From the NCBI GenBank assembly GCA_964509695.1, contig CAZDXN010000022.1, positions 1 to 13,352 on the forward strand: DNA of 13,352 nucleotides, given 5' to 3'. Positions 1 through 6,239 of this stretch are shown piece after piece; positions within the stretch are counted from its first letter, which is position 1, and each line of letters begins with the position of its first letter. A program made the translations under genes and the position numbers. Under the pieces are notes generated by a model, which had not been told where the DNA came from, did no database searches, and saw nothing but the letters and a program-made list of their open reading frames with translations. Source of the DNA: 2-01-FULL-50-23 sp964509695. Its GTDB lineage: Bacteria; Patescibacteriota; Microgenomatia; UBA1400; MFAQ01.

Positions 1-712
1 CTAGAGTGCAGTCAAACCCCGACGAAATGTCACAGCCAATTTTGAAACTTTTTGGGATTTGGCTGGCTCGTCGCTCAACAACCTCAGTGAGAAGACTGAG
101 CCAGTCTGCCGAAAATTGTTCCAATGAAGCATAGTTCCTTGGTCTAATAGAGTCATAAAAGGCATCAATGTCCATTAAAGTTTGAATGCTTTCGAGACGT
201 AAGTCCTTCAAATCAAAACTTGCCTGGCAACCTCCCGGTATCATCTTAATCTGCCCGATCAAAGTATGATCGTTGTTTGGCCATTCCCAAAGTAGATGTG
301 ACAGAAGAAAGTCGGTGTCTATTCTCAAAGCTTGAGTTTTACCCAGTTCGTTTTTGATTGGGCCAAAAGCAGATGAAAAGACTACCTTGTTTTCAAAAAT
401 CGAAAAATAACAGGAAAAGCTCAGGAACTGATCCACAGCAACCCGAAGTCTTTGTTTACGTTTGTCAAAGAAAAATAACAAAAACAAAGAGTTGCTATTA
501 GTTACTCGTTTGAATCCCCATTTTTTCACTTCATCTAACAAGTTAACACGGCTAAACCGATCTTCGAAACTGGTGAAATATCCAATTAATATAAAGTCAT
601 CGTCTGACTGTTCAGTTTTATGCGGTAGACCTATCTCGGGAAATACCGCATCTTGAACAGCGGCTGCAATGTTGTTCGATGATTTGACTTCCAGCCAGAC
701 ATTATTATTCAT
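1..712 (-). CDS. Asparagine-synthetase-like lasso cyclase (C protein), copy 1, partial
   Basis: The reading frame is open from an ATG at 710-712 to the left window edge, giving the first 237 codons; the C-terminal half is outside. It is clearly a paralogue of the complete 540-aa protein encoded at 1247-2869: both begin MNN, and they share a FFFDK/FLFDK-type strand, a VDQF(L/F)SF(S/A)CYFS segment and the PP-loop-like motif GCDISSGFDCTL, which lies at the window edge. The N-terminal part corresponds to the glutaminase-like domain of class B asparagine synthetases but has no Cys at position 2, as in lasso cyclases, which do not use glutamine. The family adenylates an Asp/Glu side chain and closes a macrolactam with the core N-terminus. 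Its start overlaps the upstream PqqD-like gene by 8 bp, which suggests translational coupling. Whether the missing half is intact cannot be seen. Confidence 0.8.
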   Translation of the reverse strand, partial: MNNNVWLEVKSSNNIAAAVQDAVFPEIGLPHKTEQSDDDFILIGYFTSFEDRFSRVNLLDEVKKWGFKRVTNSNSLFLLFFFDKRKQRLRVAVDQFLSFSCYFSIFENKVVFSSAFGPIKNELGKTQALRIDTDFLLSHLLWEWPNNDHTLIGQIKMIPGGCQASFDLKDLRLESIQTLMDIDAFYDSIRPRNYASLEQFSADWLSLLTEVVERRASQIPKSFKIGCDISSGFDCTL

Positions 713-971
713 AGGAAGAAAGTATCTTTTTTTGAGTGAATGTTTCTAACATTGTCATCAGAGTTTGTTTTTCACCATCATCATCAAGTAGATCCATGAG
801 CGAATCAATCTTAACCGGTTGATTGTCAGAGATGAACTTCAGAATCCTGTATTCTGAGGGTTTGATAAAAAATATGTCATCACTGGTCCAATCATAAGCT
901 ATGGTACTAAAACCACACACAAAATCAGTCCTTAAGAAAATTATGGACTCGGGATTGACTTGGTAATACAT
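705..971 (-). CDS. PqqD-like RiPP recognition element (B1), copy 1
   Basis: This 88-aa protein resembles stand-alone PqqD/B1 proteins: an N-terminal beta part (IIFLRTD...TIAYDW), the SDDIFFIKPSEYRILKFI segment leading into a helix, and a helical C-terminus. Such proteins bind the leader peptide of a RiPP precursor and present it to the processing enzymes. It has the same length as the copy at 2862-3128 and aligns with it throughout (for example TIAYD, SDD, EY, NQPV). It starts 5 nt after the stop of the small precursor gene 977-1135 and overlaps the following cyclase by 8 bp, giving the order A-B1-C. No separate Shine-Dalgarno sequence is visible, so it is probably read by coupling to the precursor gene. 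The family call rests on fold-like pattern and context, not on an alignment. Confidence 0.75.
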   Translation of the reverse strand: MYYQVNPESIIFLRTDFVCGFSTIAYDWTSDDIFFIKPSEYRILKFISDNQPVKIDSLMDLLDDDGEKQTLMTMLETFTQKKILSSYE

Positions 972-976
972 GTTAA

Positions 977-1135
977 TTAATGTCCATATATACCACTTTT
1001 GTCCCCCGCCCCGTTTTTGGCAGTCATCCTAGTAAACTTTCCAAGAGTTTCTGCAACTTTAACGATTTCAGGCTTGACTCCAATCTCCTTTTGACCATCC
1101 CCACCTTTTCTTTTTCTTTCAATTTTGCCGACCAT
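977..1135 (-). CDS. Candidate lasso-type RiPP precursor peptide A1 (52 aa)
   Basis: This small gene has an ATG at 1133-1135 and TAA at 977-979. The product is 52 aa: a basic N-terminus (KIERKRK), a leader with ...VKPEIVKVAETLGKF..., and the C-terminus AKNGAGDKSGIYGH. The leader resembles lasso leaders in having a Pro followed by a Leu-Gly plus aromatic element. It is preceded by a strong Shine-Dalgarno sequence and followed after 5 nt by the PqqD-like gene and then the cyclase. The other RiPP module has a peptide of identical length in the same place, with the shared motif KNG(A/G)GDxS and a shared KIE near the N-terminus. Asp45 could be the ring-forming acid: a ring to Ala39 would have 7 members, to Met37 9 members. 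The matching length, position and motif make it very likely to be translated; lasso topology is inference. Confidence 0.8.
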   Translation of the reverse strand: MVGKIERKRKGGDGQKEIGVKPEIVKVAETLGKFTRMTAKNGAGDKSGIYGH

Positions 1136-1141
1136 TACTTC

Positions 1142-1152
1142 TCACCCCCTTT
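1142..1152 (-). promoter_or_regulatory. Strong Shine-Dalgarno sequence of precursor A1
   Basis: The minus strand reads AAAGGGGGTGA ending 6 nt before the ATG of the 52-aa precursor gene. It differs from the full anti-SD complement AAAGGAGGTGA at one base. It sets the start codon of this gene. Confidence 0.8.
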
Positions 1153-1184
1153 CTGTCTATTAGTTAATAATTACCCATACTCAC

Positions 1185-1190
1185 ACTATA
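1185..1190 (-). promoter_or_regulatory. Possible -10 box of the A1-B1-C1 unit
   Basis: The minus strand reads TATAGT (directly preceded by TG) about 49 nt before the A1 start codon. This leaves room for a 5' UTR with the strong ribosome site. A good -35 at 17 bp is not present; TTCACG lies 19 bp upstream. A competing reading uses TTGACG at 1198-1203 with TATGGG 18 bp downstream. The assignment is uncertain. Confidence 0.3.
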
Positions 1191-1220
1191 CACGTTCCGT
1201 CAATTTTTTCGTGAAATCCG

Positions 1221-1259
1221 CCCCCCCACCTCTCCCTGTCAAGCTATTATAGGCCAACG
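1221..1259 (-). repeat. Cassette-boundary repeat, copy 1
   Basis: The core CTGTCAAGCTATTATAGGCC (plus strand) is at 1236-1255, with a C-rich tract (1221-1235) on the side of the next minus-strand module. On the minus strand the core begins GGCCTATAATAGCTTGACAG. It contains the stop codon of the cyclase 1247-2869 (GGC CTA TAA) and lies just upstream of the A1-B1-C1 module. Four more copies in the same orientation lie at 3398-3446, 10322-10341, 11367-11410 and 12116-12163. Confidence 0.9.
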
Positions 1260-2869
1260 TCATTCTTTTGGAAAAACCAATCCAGTTTAATCAGGGTTTC
1301 TAGGCCGATGGCGACGTTCGGCTCCTTATATAATTCACTAGTAGGATCGTCTAGTAGACTAGCTATCTGTTTGGGACTAATCACTCCGATTTCTGCCAAA
1401 ACCGAACCGCCCAAAACAGAATTTATCAACGGTCTCTGGTTCTTGGCAAAATTTATAAATGTATGTTCCGGGCTTCCTTTTTTTGGAATAAACATTTCCT
1501 TTACAAAAATATCTTTGAGCTCTTTCATTAATTCCAACTTTAGTTCCCATTTCTTTTTTCCTGGCACATCAGGCATATTTTTTCCTAGAGCGATCAATCT
1601 GGTATCTAAAAATGGGTTCATCTGTCTTAATCCATGAGCGTTATATTGCTCCTGCGAATTTGATGTACCAAAAACTCCGGATTCCGAAACAATCATTGGA
1701 TATGTCCCTCTTTGGTTGTACCGATCCCAACTCAAAAACATCTCAATTCCTCTTGGCGTAAATAAAGCTTTTGTTCCATATTTCTTTAGGATGTCGACTT
1801 CCATGAAATAATTGTATTGTTTATTGAATCTCAAAAATAAATCCATACCCTTCAACATATATGCCTCATCTCCACCTTCACCTGTAAAACCAATACGTAC
1901 TCCATTGTCTTTCAGTAAGTTAAGATAGACTTGTTGTTCATGAGTAGCAATTTGGTACGGATCGTCCGTTGACCATTCTTCTGAAAAGTTTGTGTCACGC
2001 AACTGAGGCTTGGTAGCATCTACCGATTTCAACCTCAAGCCATGTTTGTCAGCAAATATTTTAACCACTTCTATATTTGTTTCATCTTTCATCAAATCTG
2101 AATATCGAGAATAACAAGTAAAAGCATCCGACCCTGCGACTTTGCTCAGACAATACGCAATCAAGGTACAGTCAAAACCTGATGAAATATCACAACCTGC
2201 ACCTATTCCCTTAGGAATTTTCGACCAACGCCGCCAAACAATTTCCGTGACGGCCTTAACCCAATCTGATGCAAAGTCTTTCAAGGAACTATATTTAATC
2301 TCCCCTATCGAATTCAAATAAGCCTCCACGTCAACCAACGTCCTAATTTTATACGAAGGAGGAACATTCAAGTCAAATTCCACGACTGACCCTGCCGGCA
2401 CCACCTTAATCTGCTTTATCAACGTTTTTTCTGTCATGTGCCACGTCCAGAGTATACCTGTCAATAGCCCATCCAGATCACCGATTAATTTTTGTTCTGT
2501 CTTGACTTCATTTTTTAGCTTAGAAAAATTTGATGAAAAAACGATCGAGCCCTTAAGGACTGAAAAGTAACAGGCGAAACTAAAAAACTGGTCGACACAA
2601 ACAGAAAGAATTTTCCTTTGTTTGTCAAACAAAAACAATAAAAATTCACAATTACTATTTACAATTCTTCTAAACCCATTCGTCTCAATCTCAATCAACA
2701 AATCATTCTCATTTATCCAATCTTCATAACTAATAAAATATCCCGTTAACTGATAACGATCGTCCTCTTGATTGATTTTGTAGGGAATACCAATATCGGG
2801 CAACTGGTCATAAAAATCGACCTCGTCAATCCCAGCTGTATTCAAGTTAGTAATAAAATCGTTATTCAT
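1247..2869 (-). CDS. Asparagine-synthetase-like lasso cyclase (C protein), copy 2
   Basis: This complete 540-aa protein has the two-part layout of class B asparagine synthetases and lasso cyclases. Residues about 1-190 are a glutaminase-like domain with no nucleophilic Cys at position 2. From about 195 follows an ATP-dependent synthetase domain with a PP-loop-like motif DISSGFDCT at 227-235 and GEGGDE at 330-335. The usual SGGxDS loop is altered to SSGFDC, identical in copy 1. Lasso cyclases activate an Asp/Glu side chain with ATP and form an isopeptide bond with the core N-terminus. It overlaps the PqqD-like gene 2862-3128 by 8 bp (...ATGAATAA), exactly as in module 1. Its last codons (Gly-Leu-stop) lie inside boundary repeat copy 1. 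Another RiPP class using a B1-C pair is possible; ordinary asparagine synthesis is unlikely given the missing Cys and the context. Confidence 0.85.
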   Translation of the reverse strand: MNNDFITNLNTAGIDEVDFYDQLPDIGIPYKINQEDDRYQLTGYFISYEDWINENDLLIEIETNGFRRIVNSNCEFLLFLFDKQRKILSVCVDQFFSFACYFSVLKGSIVFSSNFSKLKNEVKTEQKLIGDLDGLLTGILWTWHMTEKTLIKQIKVVPAGSVVEFDLNVPPSYKIRTLVDVEAYLNSIGEIKYSSLKDFASDWVKAVTEIVWRRWSKIPKGIGAGCDISSGFDCTLIAYCLSKVAGSDAFTCYSRYSDLMKDETNIEVVKIFADKHGLRLKSVDATKPQLRDTNFSEEWSTDDPYQIATHEQQVYLNLLKDNGVRIGFTGEGGDEAYMLKGMDLFLRFNKQYNYFMEVDILKKYGTKALFTPRGIEMFLSWDRYNQRGTYPMIVSESGVFGTSNSQEQYNAHGLRQMNPFLDTRLIALGKNMPDVPGKKKWELKLELMKELKDIFVKEMFIPKKGSPEHTFINFAKNQRPLINSVLGGSVLAEIGVISPKQIASLLDDPTSELYKEPNVAIGLETLIKLDWFFQKNDVGL

Positions 2870-3128
2870 TAGTCAGCAAAATATTCTTATCTATTAATTT
2901 AGAGACTAATTCTTCAAACCCGTTTCTATCGGAATTATTGACGAAAAGTTTATGCAGTTGGTATTCGCTTACCGGCTGATTCTCAAACACATATTTCAAC
3001 AGCCAATATTCCTCAGGTCTAATAGCCACCACATCATCAGATTTGTAATCATAAGCGATGGTGTGATAATTATTTTCTTTATCAATATCTAGGAAAATTA
3101 TGGCGTCTTTATTTACAGAATAAGTCAT
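2862..3128 (-). CDS. PqqD-like RiPP recognition element (B1), copy 2
   Basis: This 88-aa protein is the same length as copy 1 and aligns with it throughout: VN...IIFLD, TIAYDYKSDDVVAIRPEEYWLLKYV, then ENQPV and a helical C-terminus. It is a PqqD/B1-type leader-binding protein, expected to recruit the 52-aa precursor 3191-3349 to the cyclase encoded next. The ATG lies exactly 6 nt after a TAGAAT box, so a leaderless transcript may start here in addition to read-through from the precursor promoter. A perfect GC-rich hairpin separates it from the precursor gene. The downstream cyclase overlaps it by 8 bp. Confidence 0.75.
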   Translation of the reverse strand: MTYSVNKDAIIFLDIDKENNYHTIAYDYKSDDVVAIRPEEYWLLKYVFENQPVSEYQLHKLFVNNSDRNGFEELVSKLIDKNILLTNE

Positions 3129-3134
3129 TTTTTG

Positions 3135-3140
3135 ATTCTA
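3135..3140 (-). promoter_or_regulatory. -10 box for a leaderless start of B1 copy 2
   Basis: The minus strand reads TAGAAT, then 6 nt (CAAAAA), then the ATG of the PqqD-like gene. Three other genes here show the same 6-nt spacing (10273, 11319, 12096). No good -35 is visible because the preceding bases belong to the GC-rich hairpin. Confidence 0.4.
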
Positions 3141-3147
3141 CAGCATC

Positions 3148-3174
3148 GGGGGGGTGGCCTTCTGCCACCCCCCC
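3148..3174 (-). promoter_or_regulatory. Perfect 11-bp GC-rich hairpin between precursor A2 and B1
   Basis: On the minus strand, GGGGGGGTGGC and GCCACCCCCCC form a perfect 11-bp stem around a 5-nt loop (AGAAG). It lies 16 nt after the precursor stop and 19 nt before the PqqD-like start. No U tract follows on either strand, so it is not a textbook intrinsic terminator. A hairpin here could protect the 3' end of the precursor mRNA or reduce read-through, giving more precursor than enzyme; such stems between A and enzyme genes are known from RiPP operons. The structure is seen directly; the role is inferred. Confidence 0.65.
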
Positions 3175-3190
3175 AAACCCGCACCAACCT

Positions 3191-3349
3191 CTACGACTGT
3201 CTTTTTGTAGGGCTTGCATCACCTCCGCCGTTCTTTCCTCTCATTAATTTTCCCATTTTCCCCAAAACCTCAACCATGGGTTCACCTTTCAATTTCTCAA
3301 CTAACCTTACTTCAGCTCGAATCATTTTCGCTTCAATTTTCAAGGACAT
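3191..3349 (-). CDS. Candidate lasso-type RiPP precursor peptide A2 (52 aa)
   Basis: The ATG is at 3347-3349 and the TAG stop at 3191-3193. The product is exactly 52 aa, like A1. The leader contains EPMVEVLGKM, which fits the Pro-x-hydrophobic-x-x-Leu-Gly pattern of lasso leaders bound by B1 proteins. The C-terminus reads GKNGGGDASPTKRQS. It shares KIE (residues 4-6) and KNG(A/G)GDxS with A1. With Gly38 as first core residue, Asp44 would be position 7, giving a 7-membered ring and an 8-residue tail; Met36 at -2 is matched by Met37 at -2 in A1. A start at Met36 would put Asp at position 9. It has a perfect Shine-Dalgarno sequence and its own sigma70-type promoter. The downstream genes encode B1 and the cyclase. 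Codon-level and context evidence is good; the maturation product is inferred. Confidence 0.85.
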   Translation of the reverse strand: MSLKIEAKMIRAEVRLVEKLKGEPMVEVLGKMGKLMRGKNGGGDASPTKRQS

Positions 3350-3353
3350 TTAT

Positions 3354-3364
3354 TCACCTCCTTT
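3354..3364 (-). promoter_or_regulatory. Perfect Shine-Dalgarno sequence of precursor A2
   Basis: The minus strand reads AAAGGAGGTGA, fully complementary to the usual 16S rRNA tail, ending 4 nt before the ATG. It is the strongest ribosome site I noticed in the window and fixes the start of the 52-aa gene. Confidence 0.9.
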
Positions 3365-3387
3365 CTCTAAATCCCATCGATACCATT

Positions 3388-3416
3388 ACAATATACTCCC
3401 CACCTCTCCCTGTCAA
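3388..3416 (-). promoter_or_regulatory. Sigma70-type promoter of the A2-B1-C2 module
   Basis: On the minus strand a perfect -35 TTGACA (3411-3416) is followed by a 17-nt G-rich spacer and the -10 box TATTGT (3388-3393). Transcription would start near 3381, giving a UTR of about 30 nt with the strong ribosome site. The -35 belongs to boundary repeat copy 2, so here the repeat supplies half of the promoter of the following module. Confidence 0.7.
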
Positions 3417-3446
3417 GCTATTATAGGCCCAAGGCTGTTTATAGCC
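3398..3446 (-). repeat. Cassette-boundary repeat, copy 2 (long form)
   Basis: The core CTGTCAAGCTATTATAGGCC is at 3410-3429. The match with copy 5 (12116-12163) extends over nearly 49 nt, with about three substitutions and one 1-nt insertion, and includes AAGGCTGTTT-(A/T)-TAGCC on the right and the C-rich tract on the left. The copy holds the end of the GT4 gene and the -35 box of the A2 promoter. Confidence 0.9.
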
Positions 3447-4615
3447 AACACATCACTATAGAAGCCAAGAATCTCTTTTGTCATTGCCTCCTTCGAATAA
3501 TTAGATACGGCGTAAGTGTAGGCTGCCTTCGACATTTTTTTCCTCAAACCAGCATTATTGGCTAATAATGCTAGGGCATTAAATAGCGAGTCGTCGTCAA
3601 CTGAAAAAACATTGCCGACTCTATTCAATTTGACCGTAAATCCGTGAATTTGGTCGGTAAATATGTTTGGAACCGTTTCCCCTTGTGTAAATATTGGGAC
3701 AACTCCAAAAAACATTGCCTCCAATACCGAAAGGGGTAGATTTTCCGATGTACTTGGCATGCAGAAGATATGAGCCGCTGAAAGAATGCTTTCGATTTGT
3801 TTTCTGCTTTGGTATCCCCAAAAAACGACGTTCCTATCACAAAATTCCGCCCTCAATCGCTCCAAGATCGGACCATCGCCGACAACGCTGAATCTATGGT
3901 TTCCCGATCCCAATTTAGAATAAGCCTTTAGCGCCTCCTCAATACCTTTATCCTTCTCAATTCTTCCGACGTAGACAATATCAATATAGGTATTAGCATC
4001 CTTGAGTTTTTGTATCTCCCCGTAACTTTTTGTGTCAAAGTTCACGCTGTGAGGAATAACCCTAGTCTTATTCAGAAATTCTTTACCGTACTCAGCCTCA
4101 ACCAAGCGAAGTTGAGAATCGCTCAGTAACACTACTCCATCAGCAGATCTCATCGCCTCAGTTTCTATTTCAATAATTTCTTTATGAAAAGATGGAATGG
4201 GGTTCTCGATCATCTTCTCGTATTGTCTCTGTAAAAAGTGAAAAGTAACTAAAACTTTATTTACAACTCCCGTTCGGGCCAGCTTTTTGGCCGTCAACCA
4301 CGACATCCAGTTGTGGACATGGGCAACGTCAAAGTGCTCGTTTCTTTGGACAACCTTATCTGCGAGTCTCTCCTGCCAGGCAACAAACTTGCGAAAGTCA
4401 TTAAATATTTCGTATTTCCCAGATGAGAGTAATTCGGTATCATCGGCAAGATCGGTAGTGATGATGTTCTCGTGGGACCCCTTACTCTTAAAAGCTGTCG
4501 CAACCGAAACTCTTACTCCTTTTGCAATGAGAATTTCCCTGAGTAGGGCTACGTGCCACCCCATACCCCACAAGGGATCGGGTAGATAATCACTTGTTAT
4601 TTGAATTACTTTCAT
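3413..4615 (-). CDS. GT4-family glycosyltransferase (GT-B fold)
   Basis: This 400-aa protein has the GT-B layout: an N-terminal acceptor domain starting MKVIQITSDYLPDPLWGMGWH, with a glycine-containing loop before the first helix, and a C-terminal nucleotide-sugar domain with IDIVYVGRIEKDKGIEEAL (about 211-229), VVGDGP (244-249) and the EX7E motif ENLPLSVLE (Glu291/Glu299). Such retaining enzymes transfer a sugar from a nucleotide donor to a lipid, glycan or other acceptor in the cytosol; the acceptor cannot be told. It overlaps the preceding gene by 4 bp (ATGA), so the two are one operon. Its C-terminus (SLGPIIA-stop) is encoded by boundary repeat copy 2, in a shifted frame because that copy has one extra base. 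Confidence 0.88.
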   Translation of the reverse strand: MKVIQITSDYLPDPLWGMGWHVALLREILIAKGVRVSVATAFKSKGSHENIITTDLADDTELLSSGKYEIFNDFRKFVAWQERLADKVVQRNEHFDVAHVHNWMSWLTAKKLARTGVVNKVLVTFHFLQRQYEKMIENPIPSFHKEIIEIETEAMRSADGVVLLSDSQLRLVEAEYGKEFLNKTRVIPHSVNFDTKSYGEIQKLKDANTYIDIVYVGRIEKDKGIEEALKAYSKLGSGNHRFSVVGDGPILERLRAEFCDRNVVFWGYQSRKQIESILSAAHIFCMPSTSENLPLSVLEAMFFGVVPIFTQGETVPNIFTDQIHGFTVKLNRVGNVFSVDDDSLFNALALLANNAGLRKKMSKAAYTYAVSNYSKEAMTKEILGFYSDVLAINSLGPIIA

Positions 4616-5289
4616 TCTTCGGATTTATTTATATTGATAATTCGATAGACAGGGGGTACAAACAAAAAGAATATATACCCACAAACATAGGTCGCCAATC
4701 CGATTAAAATCCTCTTGTAATAGGATAACAAAGGAAACCCCGTAATAGCAGTATCGGATGTTTTGAAATACCAATCCGCATCGACATACAGACGATCTGT
4801 TCCCTCTTTACAAACATACAGATTGTCCGAAATAATCAGATTGGGAACGAGATTTCTAGTTCTAAACTTTCCCAAAAAGTCATACACTCTTCCAGTGGCA
4901 AAAAATGCCGCCAAAGTAAAACGATATAACCTTCTAACGTCTGACACCATACCGGGGTTAGCAAGGATTGAACCAAGATGGTATTCATTTAATCGCATTA
5001 GGTTCTCGATCCAGGGAGCTTCTTTTACCAATAGGCTGATTTTCTCACTCTTGAGCAGGAATTGGCGAGTCACACCAATTAACGACCCCAGCGATTTTTT
5101 TGCGCTAGTCGACGAGTAGATTCGTCGCCGTAGCTCTTGTTTCGGAGGAAAATAAGGTGATGCTTTTCTAACTATTACCGCAAGGTCCATTAACCTAAAG
5201 ACATAGGACGTGTCAGTTTTGTTAACAAAAGTTATTCCAGGATACTTATTGCCCAGAATTTTTGTAATGAAATCAACTTCCCCATTCAT
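4612..5289 (-). CDS. Protein of unknown function, weakly kinase-like, with one C-terminal membrane segment
   Basis: I do not firmly recognise this 225-aa protein. Residues 35-42 (DLAVIVRK) resemble a kinase VAIK strand. NLVPNLIISDNLYV (146-159) and LYVDAD (167-172) recall a degenerate catalytic loop and metal-binding Asp of lipopolysaccharide- or aminoglycoside-kinase-like proteins. A hydrophobic stretch at about 193-219 (ILIGLATYVCGYIFFLFVPP...) is a likely membrane segment close to the C-terminus, which ends hydrophilic. It overlaps the GT4 gene by ATGA and is divergent from the GT2 gene with only 23 bp between. A role in modifying a sugar or lipid together with the two glycosyltransferases is plausible but only inferred. 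The start is the first ATG in frame; no Shine-Dalgarno is evident. Confidence 0.6.
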   Translation of the reverse strand: MNGEVDFITKILGNKYPGITFVNKTDTSYVFRLMDLAVIVRKASPYFPPKQELRRRIYSSTSAKKSLGSLIGVTRQFLLKSEKISLLVKEAPWIENLMRLNEYHLGSILANPGMVSDVRRLYRFTLAAFFATGRVYDFLGKFRTRNLVPNLIISDNLYVCKEGTDRLYVDADWYFKTSDTAITGFPLLSYYKRILIGLATYVCGYIFFLFVPPVYRIININKSEE

Positions 5290-5312
5290 GGAGAGGTAGA
5301 ATAGGCATAGTA

Positions 5313-6239
5313 ATGGGTGCCAACATAAGCGTAATTATACCTTTGTATAACTCTGAAGATCTTATTAGAGAGACTTTATCGAGCCTAATATGTCAAAGCT
5401 ACACCGATTTCGAGGTAATCTTGGTTGATGATTATTCAACAGACGACACTTTGTCTGTCGTAGAACCCTTCATAAGATCAACTACCGTAAAATTTAAGCT
5501 ATTCCAAAACACCATTGAAAAGGGTCTTTCTAATACTCTTAATCTCGGCCTGTCCAAAGCGACGGGGAAATACATCGCTTACACGGATCATGACGATCTA
5601 TCTTTACCAGACAGGTTCAATAAACAGTTTTATTTCTTAGAAAAATACCAGAAGATCGGAGTCTGTGGAACCTGGATGAAGGAATTCGATCAAGGAAACG
5701 ACATTTGGACATATCCGATTGAACACGATGACCTCATTGCGTCGTCTCTACTCCAATCACCGATTGCCAACCCAACCGCAATGTATCGAAGAGAGTTGCT
5801 ACAAAAGCACGGAATAACATATAACCAAAAATACGACTTTGCTCAAGATTTTGCCTTCTGGCTAGATCTAGCAACAAAGACTCGATTTCAGGTCATCCCC
5901 GAAGTATTGGTAATGTATCGAGTCCATAGTGGAAATGCCTCAACAACAAGACGACGGGCACAATATGCATCTTGGGAAATGGCCTTTGAAGACAAAATCA
6001 GCAACAAGCTCCTTGGCAAAGGATTAAACAAAGAAGAACTCCATATTCTTTACAACATCAAGTATCCTGGTTTTAAAGAGTATTATCTGAAAAACAAAGA
6101 GAGGGTAGATAAACTCGTAACGAAGATCCTTGATGCCAACCAATCTCGCGGCGTATTTTCACAGAAATCTCTGCAAAGACTCTTTAAGAAAAGACTGGGG
6201 AGAATTGCCGCAGGTGATCTACAAAACGAACTCGAGTAG
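5313..6239 (+). CDS. GT2-family glycosyltransferase (GT-A fold)
   Basis: This 308-aa protein is the only gene read on the plus strand. It has the GT-A signature: ISVIIPLYNSEDLIRETLSSL at the start, ILVDDYSTDDT (36-46), the DxD-type metal site TDHDD (91-95) and a QDFAFWLDL segment (178-186) like the ED motif near the active site. Inverting transfer from a nucleotide-sugar to a cell-envelope or other acceptor is expected. The last 90 residues are basic and helical. It diverges from the kinase-like/GT4 pair with 23 bp between start codons, and its 3' end overlaps the convergent MccF-like gene by 21 bp. A TAGAAT box lies 10 nt before the ATG, without a clear -35. Confidence 0.88.
   Translation: MGANISVIIPLYNSEDLIRETLSSLICQSYTDFEVILVDDYSTDDTLSVVEPFIRSTTVKFKLFQNTIEKGLSNTLNLGLSKATGKYIAYTDHDDLSLPDRFNKQFYFLEKYQKIGVCGTWMKEFDQGNDIWTYPIEHDDLIASSLLQSPIANPTAMYRRELLQKHGITYNQKYDFAQDFAFWLDLATKTRFQVIPEVLVMYRVHSGNASTTRRRAQYASWEMAFEDKISNKLLGKGLNKEELHILYNIKYPGFKEYYLKNKERVDKLVTKILDANQSRGVFSQKSLQRLFKKRLGRIAAGDLQNELE

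Noticed and set aside
980..1252. Open plus-strand frame of 90 codons across the A1 region
   Set aside because: It is antisense to the precursor A1 and its promoter, has a low-complexity Ser/Phe/Pro composition, no ribosome site, and ends inside the boundary repeat; the minus-strand peptide has conserved features and a strong ribosome site.
1236..1255. Repeat core read as a complete promoter (TATAAT and TTGACA together)
   Set aside because: On the minus strand TATAAT comes before TTGACA, the wrong order for one promoter; only the TTGACA can serve as a -35 for sequence further downstream, convincingly so only at copy 2.
3148..3174. Intrinsic terminator call for the GC-rich hairpin
   Set aside because: There is no run of T after the stem on either strand; it is listed as a regulatory or mRNA-stability hairpin instead.
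3132..3461. Plus-strand frames opposite precursor A2
   Set aside because: They run through the hairpin and repeat, have biased Pro/Ser/Phe composition typical of antisense to a Lys/Glu/Gly-rich gene, and lack a start context.
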